From positions 1 through 64,000 of the forward strand of contig NZ_FOPV01000014.1 of the NCBI RefSeq assembly GCF_900113575.1: a DNA stretch of 64,000 nt, in the 5' to 3' direction. The notes beneath the pieces are model-generated. The model made no database searches and was not told the DNA's origin. It saw nothing but the letters and a program-made list of their open reading frames with translations. A program made the position numbers and the translations under genes. Shown here in pieces: positions 55,856 to 64,000 of the stretch (within the stretch, counting starts at the first letter, position 1; the number at the start of each line of letters is the position of its first letter). The DNA comes from Nitrosospira sp. Nsp14. Lineage in GTDB: Bacteria > Pseudomonadota > Gammaproteobacteria > Burkholderiales > Nitrosomonadaceae.

Positions 55856-57889
55856 TTATATTAGCGGCACGATGAGCAGGGCAACAATATTCATGATCTT
55901 GATGAGCGGGTTGATCGCAGGGCCCGCCGTGTCTTTGTAAGGATCGCCGACCGTATCCCCGGTTACCGCAGCCTTATGCGCCTCCGAGCCCTTGCCGCCG
56001 AAATGGCCATCCTCGATGTATTTTTTAGCGTTATCCCAGGCCCCGCCCCCTGCGGTCATGGAGATGGCTACGAAAATGCCGGTGATGATGGCACCGATCA
56101 GGACGCCACCCAAGGCTACGGGCCCAAGGATAAGACCGACGAGTACGGGCACAGCCACCGGCAGCAATGAAGGAACAATCATCTCCTTGATGGCCGCCTT
56201 CGTTACCATATCCACTGCTCTGGAATAGTCCGGCTTGGCGGTGCCTTCCATGATACCCGGAATCTCCCTGAACTGGCGGCGCACTTCCACAACCACCGAA
56301 CCCGCGGCGCGGCCGACGGCTTCCATCGCCATAGCGCCGAACAGATAGGGCACCATGCCCCCGAGAAACAAGCCGATGATTACCATATGATCGGATAAAT
56401 CGAAGTTCACGATTTTTCCGCCGCTGGAAAGCGCGTGCGTGTAATCGGCAAACAGGACTAGCGCGGCGAGGCCAGCCGAGCCGATGGCATAACCTTTCGT
56501 CACTGCCTTTGTAGTGTTTCCCACCGCATCCAGCGGGTCGGTGATATCGCGCACCTCGGGTGGCAGGCCCGCCATTTCCGCGATCCCACCGGCGTTATCC
56601 GTGATCGGGCCATATGCATCAAGCGCCACGATGATGCCGGCCATTGACAGCATAGAGGTCGCAGCAATAGCAATGCCGTACAGTCCCGCCAGTTCAAATG
56701 TGCACCAGATCGAGAGGCAGACGACGATCACGGGCGCGGCGGTAGATTTCATGGAAACGCCGAGTCCGGCGATTACGTTGGTGCCATGACCGGTGCTCGA
56801 CGCTTCGGCGATATGCTGCACGGGCTTATATTCAGTAGAGGTATAGTATTCGGTAATCCATACCATCGCGGCGGTCAGCACTAGACCTACCAATCCGGAC
56901 AAGTATAGATTCATCGAGGACACCAGCTTGCCTTCAATCATTACGCCATCACCAAGCATAATGGTAGTGATGGGATAGAAGGCAACCGCCGCCAGTCCAC
57001 CAGCAACCGCCAAACCACGGTAAAGCGCATTCATGATTTTGCCGCCTTCGCGCGCTTTTACGAAGTAGCAGCCGATAATGGACGCAATAATGGATATTCC
57101 GCCGAGTACCAGCGGATAGAGCACGGCATTAGGACCCGCATCGGTGATAAGCAGGCCGCCGAGCAACATCGTGGCGATTATGGTCACCGCGTAAGTTTCG
57201 AACAGGTCAGCTGCCATTCCGGCACAATCGCCTACGTTATCGCCCACATTGTCGGCTATGACTGCAGGGTTACGGGGGTCATCCTCGGGAATACCCGCTT
57301 CGACTTTTCCCACCAGATCGGCGCCAACGTCCGCGCCCTTCGTGAATATGCCGCCGCCAAGCCGGGCAAAAATGGAAATTAGCGAACTACCAAAGGCTAC
57401 GCCTACGAGAGCATGCGTTGCTTCGGATTCGGTTGCGCCCATGCCGGTAAGAACAGCAAAGTAGCCGGCGACACCCAGCAGGCCCAACCCCACCACCAGC
57501 ATGCCGGTGATGGCGCCGCCTCTAAAGGCCACATCCAGGGCGGCGTTAAGGCCATGTCTGGCAGCTTCCGCCGTGCGAACGTTGGCGCGCACCGACACGT
57601 TCATGCCGATGTAGCCGGTCAGACCCGATAGAAATGCGCCGAGAGCGAAGCCGACAGCGGTTTGCCAGCCCAAAGCCATGAAGATCGCTACCAGGAGGAT
57701 AACGCCCACGATGCTGATCGTGGTGTATTGACGATTGAGGTAAGCGGAAGCGCCTTGCTGAATTGCGGCAGCGATCTCGCGCATGCGTTCGTTGCCTGTG
57801 GGCAACGCCACGATCCATTTTATCGAAATTACTCCGTACAGGAGTGCGGCCATTGCGCAACCGATTGCTATGATCAAACCAGTAGCCAT
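55856..57889 (-). CDS. hppA: Membrane H+-translocating pyrophosphatase
   Basis: Integral membrane pump that uses PPi hydrolysis to move protons. The 677-residue protein has about 16 hydrophobic segments and the catalytic motifs [40 protein letters not shown] and [16 protein letters not shown]. The [16 protein letters not shown] block has lysine where K+-dependent enzymes have alanine (GNTTAA), pointing to the K+-independent class. GGAG precedes the ATG. Its neighbour is a PPi-dependent phosphofructokinase, so both use PPi as energy carrier. Confidence 0.96.
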   Translation of the reverse strand: MATGLIIAIGCAMAALLYGVISIKWIVALPTGNERMREIAAAIQQGASAYLNRQYTTISIVGVILLVAIFMALGWQTAVGFALGAFLSGLTGYIGMNVSVRANVRTAEAARHGLNAALDVAFRGGAITGMLVVGLGLLGVAGYFAVLTGMGATESEATHALVGVAFGSSLISIFARLGGGIFTKGADVGADLVGKVEAGIPEDDPRNPAVIADNVGDNVGDCAGMAADLFETYAVTIIATMLLGGLLITDAGPNAVLYPLVLGGISIIASIIGCYFVKAREGGKIMNALYRGLAVAGGLAAVAFYPITTIMLGDGVMIEGKLVSSMNLYLSGLVGLVLTAAMVWITEYYTSTEYKPVQHIAEASSTGHGTNVIAGLGVSMKSTAAPVIVVCLSIWCTFELAGLYGIAIAATSMLSMAGIIVALDAYGPITDNAGGIAEMAGLPPEVRDITDPLDAVGNTTKAVTKGYAIGSAGLAALVLFADYTHALSSGGKIVNFDLSDHMVIIGLFLGGMVPYLFGAMAMEAVGRAAGSVVVEVRRQFREIPGIMEGTAKPDYSRAVDMVTKAAIKEMIVPSLLPVAVPVLVGLILGPVALGGVLIGAIITGIFVAISMTAGGGAWDNAKKYIEDGHFGGKGSEAHKAAVTGDTVGDPYKDTAGPAINPLIKIMNIVALLIVPLI

Positions 57890-58019
57890 TTAAATCTCCA
57901 TTGAAGCGTTATTCACCCAAAAACGAAAACAATACGTTTGCATTAAATATCGGTTGGCAAACCCGAACGAAAATCAAGCCGCTACGACACCTCCATCTTC
58001 CAAGACGTCCGGGATGACC

Positions 58020-59279
58020 TCAAATCGTAAAATCGCTCAATTTTTTTGTGACTGCCAAATTTTTCAACCGTACGTAGGTCGGTAGACCATCCTTATACGG
58101 CGGATAGTCCTCGCCCATAATGAGCGGCGCAAGGTACTCGCGGCATTTATCAGTGATGCCGAAGCCGTCCTGGCTGATGAAATCCTTGGGCATCATTTTT
58201 TCCACATTTGCCACACTGGACAGTTGCGCCATGCCGACTTTCCATTGATAGGGCGCATCAGAAAGGCGCTCGATGGTGGGCATTACAGAGTTATGGCCTT
58301 GGACGGCAAACTCAACGGCGGCCTTACCCATCGCATACGCCTGCTCAACATCGGTTTTGGACGCGATGTGACGCGCTGCGCGCTGAAGGTAATCCGCAAC
58401 CCCCCAATGATATTTAAGGCCGAGGCCCTCCCTGACGATATTTGCGACGACAGGCGCAACACCACCCAGCTGGGCGTGGCCAAAGGCATCGCGTATTCCC
58501 TGATCGGAGAGAAACTTGCCATCTTCCCCTTTTACGCCTTCCGATACCACAACCGAGCAATAGCCGAATTTCTGGACATTACTGTTCACCTTGGCGAGAA
58601 ATTTCGCTTTGTTAAACGGGATCTCGGGAAACAGGATGACGATCGGGATTTCGCGGTCGCTCGTCGATGCGAGGCCACCCGCGGCCGCAATCCAGCCGGC
58701 ATGTCGTCCCATCACTTCCAGAACGAACACCTTGGTGGATGTTTTTGACATGCTGGCGACGTCAAAGCTGGCTTCGAGCGTCGAAACGGCAATATATTTC
58801 GCCACCGAGCCATATCCCGGGCAGCAGTCGGTGATCGGAAGGTCATTATCCACTGTTTTCGGCACATGGATGGCCTGTATGGGATAGCCCAGCGTGTCGG
58901 CGAGTTGCGATACCTTCAGGCAGGTATCCGCGGAATCACCCCCTCCGTTGTAAAAGAAATAGCCGATGTTATGCGCTTTAAATACCTCGATCAGGCGCTC
59001 GTACTCACGCCGGTTTTGCTCGAGACTTTTCAATTTGTAGCGGCACGAACCAAACGCGCCAGATGGCGTGTAGCGCAAAGCCCTGATGGCCTCGATCGAG
59101 TCCTTGCCGGTATCGATCAGATCTTCCGTCAAGGCGCCGATGATTCCGTTACGGCCCGCATATATTTCTCCTATCGTTTCCTTTTGCTGGCGGGCGGTTT
59201 CAATTAGTCCGGCGGCTGATGCGTTGATGACGGCGGTGACACCGCCCGACTGAGCATAAAAAGCATTTTTTGCTGCCAT
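58020..59279 (-). CDS. pfp: PPi-dependent 6-phosphofructokinase
   Basis: Reversible phosphofructokinase that uses pyrophosphate. The 419-residue protein (ATG at 59279, with GGGGGAGA upstream) has GGGDSADT near residue 120, the PPi-type IHVPKTVDNDLPITD with the conserved lysine, and VMGRHAGW. The longer frame to 59375 lacks a start-site signal. It lies 130 bp upstream of hppA on the same strand. In autotrophs such enzymes can serve in the Calvin cycle as well as in glycolysis; which applies here is inference. Confidence 0.94.
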   Translation of the reverse strand: MAAKNAFYAQSGGVTAVINASAAGLIETARQQKETIGEIYAGRNGIIGALTEDLIDTGKDSIEAIRALRYTPSGAFGSCRYKLKSLEQNRREYERLIEVFKAHNIGYFFYNGGGDSADTCLKVSQLADTLGYPIQAIHVPKTVDNDLPITDCCPGYGSVAKYIAVSTLEASFDVASMSKTSTKVFVLEVMGRHAGWIAAAGGLASTSDREIPIVILFPEIPFNKAKFLAKVNSNVQKFGYCSVVVSEGVKGEDGKFLSDQGIRDAFGHAQLGGVAPVVANIVREGLGLKYHWGVADYLQRAARHIASKTDVEQAYAMGKAAVEFAVQGHNSVMPTIERLSDAPYQWKVGMAQLSSVANVEKMMPKDFISQDGFGITDKCREYLAPLIMGEDYPPYKDGLPTYVRLKNLAVTKKLSDFTI

Positions 59280-59480
59280 GTATCTCCCCCTTGATTTTTC
59301 GAATCTTTTGTCAAATCTCCAGTGCACGTGGCGACCGGCGCCTCTAGACGCGTCCCCACCGATCTGGCGCACCATAGTACACCAGCAGTGGACAATGATG
59401 CCGCTGCGGTATTGCTCGGTTCTCGGATTAAAGCGGCGGCGATACCGTAATGCGTAAGCCGCCAGGGATCTTGACTGAGG

Positions 59481-60185
<705 letters not shown>

Positions 60186-60187
60186 TT

Positions 60188-60213
60188 ATTCGCCCTTTTG
60201 GGCGATGATTATA
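60188..60213 (-). promoter_or_regulatory. Candidate adk promoter with overlapping hairpin
   Basis: On the minus strand TATAAT lies at 60213-60208 and is followed by the short hairpin TCGCCC-AAAA-GGGCGA (60204-60189). The -35 is weak (ATCCAA at a 17-bp spacer). The hairpin may instead help to end the valS transcript, which stops at 60250. Confidence 0.45.
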
Positions 60214-60249
60214 GCGCAGCCTGACTGATGTTGGATTGTTTACTCCGAT

Positions 60250-63030
60250 TCACGATTTCAGCTTGTGCAACTGCTCCTTCAGTTTATCCAGCGTTGCGCC
60301 GAAACCGGCAAGCCGGCATTTTTCCTGCTCGACCACGTTGCCAGGGGCGCGCTTGAGGAAATTATTATTCGCAAGCTTCGTTTCCGCTTTAGCGATCTCC
60401 GCTTCTATCCTCGCGATTTCCCTCCCAAGGCGCTCGCGTTCGGCAGCGATATCCACTTCAATTTTCAGCATCAACCTGAATTCCCCTACGATCGCCACTG
60501 GGGCTTCGGCATCAGGTAATCCCTCTGGCATAATTTCGACACCCGAAAGCTTGGCTAAGGCCACCAGATAGGGAGAAAAATCGGAAAGTGTTTCCGAATC
60601 ACCTGTTGCGAGCAACGGAACTCTTATTGCGGGGGACAGATTCATTTCCCCTCTCAACGCGCGGCAGGCAGTGACGATGTCCCTGAGCGCATGGATGCGG
60701 CCGAGTGTGTTTTCGTTGATTTTTGCCGGATTGGCCTGGGGATACGGTTGTAGCATAATGCTGACCCCTTCCACCCCGGCGAGCGGTGCGACTTTCTGCC
60801 AAAGTTCCTCGGTAATGAAAGGGATAATGGGATGGGCGAGTCGTAGGGCAGCTTCCAGCACCCGTGTTAGCGTGCGACGGGTTGCGCGTTGTACTGCGTC
60901 GTCTCCATTGCTCAACTGTACTTTCGCGAACTCAAGGTACCAGTCGCAATACTCATCCCAGACAAATTCATAAATTTGACGCGCCGCCAGGTCAAAGCGA
61001 TAGTCGTGAAAAGCCTGCTCTACAGCGCTTTCCGCCACTTGCAGGCGGCTGACGATCCACCTGTCCGCATCAGAATAGGCAAATGGCTGCGAATCATTCA
61101 ACCCAGTGTCGTTTCCTTCGCAGTTAATCAGCACATAGCGAGTGGCATTCCACAGCTTGTTGCAGAAATTCCGGTATCCTTCACAGCGCTGCATATCAAA
61201 CTTGATGTCGCGGCCGTGAGAGGCGAGACTGGCGAAAGTAAAACGCAACGCGTCGGCGCCGAACGCAGGAATGCCCGCAGGGAAATGCTTGCGAGTGTTT
61301 TTTGCGATGGACTCGGCCTGTCTCGGATTCATCAGGCCCGTGGTCCGCTTGGCGACGAGATCCGGTAGCGTGATGCCATCGATCAGATCCAGGGGGTCCA
61401 GCACGTTACCTTTCGATTTGCTCATCTTGTGCCCTTCGGCGTCGCGTATGAGCCCCGTGATGTAAACTTCGCGGAAGGGAATTCTGCCGGTGAAATGCAG
61501 CGACATCATTACCATGCGCGCCACCCAGAAAAAGATGATATCGAAGCCGGTGATCAGAACCGAAGTGGGCAGGAAGGTCTTGAGTTCCGGTGTGTCGTCC
61601 GGCCATCCCAATGTGGAAAATGGCCACAGCGCGGACGAGAACCAGGTGTCGAGAACGTCTTCGTCCTGAATCAGGATGCGCTCACCTGCGAGCTGTTGCG
61701 CCTCATCCAGACTATGTGCAACAAAGATATTGTTATCTTCATCGTACCAGGCCGGAATGCGGTGACCCCACCACAATTGGCGCGAAATGCACCAGTCCTG
61801 TATGTTTTCGAGCCACTGGTCATAGACGTGACGCCAGTTTTCCGGGGTGAATTTGATATCCCCGTTTGCTACTGCCTCAAGCCCGCGCTTGGCCAGGCCC
61901 TCCATCGCCACATACCACTGATCGGTCAGCATCGGTTCGATTACCGTATGCGTCCGGTCGCCTCTGGGCACCATCAGTTTATGCGGTTTGGTATCTACCA
62001 GAAGCCCCTGATACTCCAGCTCCGAGACGATTTTTTTCCTGGCGTCGAAACGGTCCAGACCCTGATACTCGGTAGGTCCGCACTCGTTTATTTTTCCATC
62101 CAACGCGAGAATACTGAGCGGGACGAGCTTGTGCCGCTGGCCTATCTGATAGTCGTTAAAATCATGCGCCGGAGTTATTTTGACGCAGCCGGTCCCGAAC
62201 TGTGGATCGACAAAGGCATCGGCAATCACTGGAATGCGCCGCTCGCATATCGGTAGCCGCACGTGGCGCCCGATCAGATGGCGGTAACGCGCGTCGTCTG
62301 GATGCACGGCGACAGCCACATCGCCAAGCATTGTTTCCGGACGGGTGGTGGCGACGATGAGTCCGCCTGGGCTTTCTTCATCCACATTCCTTCCGTCTTC
62401 TTTTTCAAATGGGTAAAGAATGTGCCAGAGAAATCCTTCTTCTTCTACCGAGACCACTTCCAGGTCAGAAACAGCGGTTTGCAATACCGGATCCCAGTTC
62501 ACCAGCCGTTTCCCGCGGTATATCAGGCCTTCGCGATAAAGCCGCACGAAAACTTCGGTAACTGCCCGGGACAACCCCGGGTCCATGGTAAAACGCTCGC
62601 GCGACCAGTCGCACGAAGCGCCCATTCGTCTCATCTGGCGGCTGATGATGGAGCCGGACTCTTCCTTCCATTGCCACACGCGCTGCACGAACACCTCGCG
62701 TCCGAGATCCCGCCGGTCGATATCTTGCTGATCCAGTTGTCTCTCGACCACGATCTGGGTAGCGATTCCAGCATGATCCGTGCCGGGTTGCCATAGCGTA
62801 TTATCGCCTCGCATCCGTTGATAACGGGTGAGCGCGTCCATTAACGTGTGCTGGAAAGCGTGGCCCATATGCAGCGTACCGGTTACGTTCGGCGGTGGCA
62901 GCATGATGCAGTAGGCAGGGGTTGTTTCACTTGTGTCGCCAGGCGTGGGTCTGAAAAAACCCGACGATTCCCAGTACGCATACCAACGGCTTTCGATTTG
63001 GCGGGGGTTAAAGCTTTTTTCGAGTTCCAT
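60250..63030 (-). CDS. valS: Valyl-tRNA synthetase
   Basis: Class I aminoacyl-tRNA synthetase. [15 protein letters not shown] (HIGH motif) near residue 43 and KMSKSKGN near residue 545 are intact. The editing domain with [17 protein letters not shown] lies between, and the C-terminal coiled-coil (about 855-920, [21 protein letters not shown]) is the tRNA-binding arm specific to ValRS. The ATG at 63030 ([13 protein letters not shown]) is preferred over 63051. Length 926 is normal. Confidence 0.97.
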   Translation of the reverse strand: MELEKSFNPRQIESRWYAYWESSGFFRPTPGDTSETTPAYCIMLPPPNVTGTLHMGHAFQHTLMDALTRYQRMRGDNTLWQPGTDHAGIATQIVVERQLDQQDIDRRDLGREVFVQRVWQWKEESGSIISRQMRRMGASCDWSRERFTMDPGLSRAVTEVFVRLYREGLIYRGKRLVNWDPVLQTAVSDLEVVSVEEEGFLWHILYPFEKEDGRNVDEESPGGLIVATTRPETMLGDVAVAVHPDDARYRHLIGRHVRLPICERRIPVIADAFVDPQFGTGCVKITPAHDFNDYQIGQRHKLVPLSILALDGKINECGPTEYQGLDRFDARKKIVSELEYQGLLVDTKPHKLMVPRGDRTHTVIEPMLTDQWYVAMEGLAKRGLEAVANGDIKFTPENWRHVYDQWLENIQDWCISRQLWWGHRIPAWYDEDNNIFVAHSLDEAQQLAGERILIQDEDVLDTWFSSALWPFSTLGWPDDTPELKTFLPTSVLITGFDIIFFWVARMVMMSLHFTGRIPFREVYITGLIRDAEGHKMSKSKGNVLDPLDLIDGITLPDLVAKRTTGLMNPRQAESIAKNTRKHFPAGIPAFGADALRFTFASLASHGRDIKFDMQRCEGYRNFCNKLWNATRYVLINCEGNDTGLNDSQPFAYSDADRWIVSRLQVAESAVEQAFHDYRFDLAARQIYEFVWDEYCDWYLEFAKVQLSNGDDAVQRATRRTLTRVLEAALRLAHPIIPFITEELWQKVAPLAGVEGVSIMLQPYPQANPAKINENTLGRIHALRDIVTACRALRGEMNLSPAIRVPLLATGDSETLSDFSPYLVALAKLSGVEIMPEGLPDAEAPVAIVGEFRLMLKIEVDIAAERERLGREIARIEAEIAKAETKLANNNFLKRAPGNVVEQEKCRLAGFGATLDKLKEQLHKLKS

Positions 63031-63227
63031 GAACAGAAGCCGTAGTGGCAAAAATGGGCAATTATAACGGAAGGCGTCGGTACAACGCCGGCTGTTACCA
63101 AAAGCGGGAGGCTTCTATCCGACCATGACCTTCGTGTCCCGAAATGGGTTCCTCCTCGGGTCCGTAGCGCACGGGAACAAGTGGGCCTATTGATGCTATC
63201 GGTTGAAGGACTACGCTCCGGGCAGGA

Positions 63228-63605
63228 TCAGAGGCCGAATAACTTTGACTCCAGTGCTTGAACCAGGGCCGCGCGTGCTCGCGCATCGAGGGCGGTGCCC
63301 GCATCCTTGAGCGCGGAGTCCACGATTTGGCCTATAAGGGATGTGATGCTGCTGCATGGTGCGAGCATTGCGGGCGCAAGATGCACCGTCTCGGTGAGAG
63401 TGGGAATGTTATCGGCTGCCGTTAACGGTACCTGTTCTGATCTTCGGCCCAAGACCGAATTCGACAGGAAGTCCGCTGCCGCGTTTGCATCAGTTCGAGC
63501 TGAAACGGATGATTTGCCTTGATGCCTGCTTAACAAGGTGTCCAGCTTACGCAAGATTTCGTCGTACTCGGCTTCTGACGCTGTTTTATCGCGGATATTT
63601 GTCAT
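63228..63605 (-). CDS. Hypothetical protein between holC and valS
   Basis: A 125-residue, mostly helical protein with the short motif NIPTLTETV. A similar small gene (DUF2486 type, with an IPVLTE-like motif) sits between holC and valS in Burkholderia-type genomes, so this may be a divergent member; that link is from memory and position. The C-terminal part (ALDARARAALVQALESKLFGL) resembles a DnaK-suppressor-free helical tail and has no known function. No signal peptide. Confidence 0.65.
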   Translation of the reverse strand: MTNIRDKTASEAEYDEILRKLDTLLSRHQGKSSVSARTDANAAADFLSNSVLGRRSEQVPLTAADNIPTLTETVHLAPAMLAPCSSITSLIGQIVDSALKDAGTALDARARAALVQALESKLFGL

Positions 63606-63688
63606 AATAGCCCCCGGAGCGTGGGAAAGAGTGGATAGGTAGGCGGGAGAGAAGTGGGAAGGAGCTGGAATTGTTTCTGAATCGTTGA

Positions 63689-64000
63689 TTAAACGGTTCC
63701 CAGCTTGTGATGGCGGATCTCATATCCGCGATCCTGATAAAAGCGGTAGCGCTTTCTGGCTGCCTGTGTGTCTTCTGACGTTGTTCCGGTGATTTCAATC
63801 AAACGGTGAAAGCGGCTGAAGAAGGCGGGGGTATCAACGTCCAGGTTTAGCAATACCTCGTCATGTGGCAGCTTATTTGCGCTATGGCTGAGTATGACAG
63901 GCGTTACGTCGGCCAGTTTATCGTCAGCGCGGCAGTGGGGAACGAAATCCGTGGGAGCGAACGTCCACAGCAGTTTGTCAATCCGGTCCATCATCGCCGC
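63689..64000 (-). CDS. holC: DNA polymerase III chi subunit, C-terminal part
   Basis: Clamp-loader accessory subunit that links the holoenzyme to single-strand-binding protein. The visible 103 residues begin inside the gene and show IDKLLWTFAPTDFVPHCRADD and HDEVLLNL, the family pattern. The N-terminal third lies beyond the window edge, so the ATGs at 63994 and 63991 are internal methionines. Downstream order (small protein, valS) is usual for betaproteobacteria. Confidence 0.9.
   Translation of the reverse strand, partial: AAMMDRIDKLLWTFAPTDFVPHCRADDKLADVTPVILSHSANKLPHDEVLLNLDVDTPAFFSRFHRLIEITGTTSEDTQAARKRYRFYQDRGYEIRHHKLGTV

Overview
The window reads as an ordinary, gene-dense chromosomal segment of a betaproteobacterial chemolithoautotroph. 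The closest fit is the ammonia-oxidising Nitrosospira/Nitrosomonas group. The reasons are gene content and protein style: sodium/bicarbonate uptake genes, a glycogen cluster, an H+-pyrophosphatase beside a PPi-dependent phosphofructokinase, betaproteobacterial AddAB-like nucleases, and a valS - small protein - holC order. No amo, hao or rubisco gene lies here, so this placement is inference.

Layout. 1-1043: the start of an RND efflux adaptor gene diverges from its AcrR-type repressor across a 24-bp operator. 1140-8212: an iron-sulfur operon, iscR-sufA-sufB-sufC-sufD-sufS-sufU-nfu, with two IscR-type sites over its promoter. 8513-14647: hemJ, aroB, dgt, hemE and an OmpR-type two-component system. 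14648-22352: a loosely packed island for inorganic carbon, with SbtA, its PII-like partner SbtB, an isolated IS630-type DNA-binding domain, a very small beta-carbonic-anhydrase-like protein, a STAS-less SulP permease, a UspA protein and a two-helix membrane protein. Its non-coding stretches hold clusters of TTCACA/TGTGAA boxes spaced by multiples of 11 bp. 22454-27045: a secreted protein, a GGCT-fold protein, rsgA, a pterin dehydratase, an M48 peptidase and orn.

27129-39378: an alpha-glucan gene cluster. GlgC makes ADP-glucose, GlgA polymerises it, GlgB branches it, and a GT35 phosphorylase plus two different GH57 enzymes break down or rearrange the product. A 12-bp tandem repeat lies in front of glgC. 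39525-47247: a 7Fe ferredoxin, an AddB-like nuclease, an AddA-like helicase-nuclease and the lytic transglycosylase MltB. 47334-51530: an Fe(III) ABC importer (FbpABC) behind a Fur-box promoter, with an odd in-frame N-terminal extension on FbpA. 51552-55748: small proteins, two short-chain dehydrogenases, an AI-2E-family permease and a GlcG/HbpS-like protein. 55856-64000: hppA, pfp, adk (apparently without an AUG start), valS, a small protein and the truncated holC gene.

The most promising candidate for something undescribed is the 15.4-22.4 kb carbon-uptake island. Three genes there are clearly linked to bicarbonate or CO2. They are scattered over both strands and separated by long leaders, yet they share a phased repeat motif that looks like a regulator-binding array.
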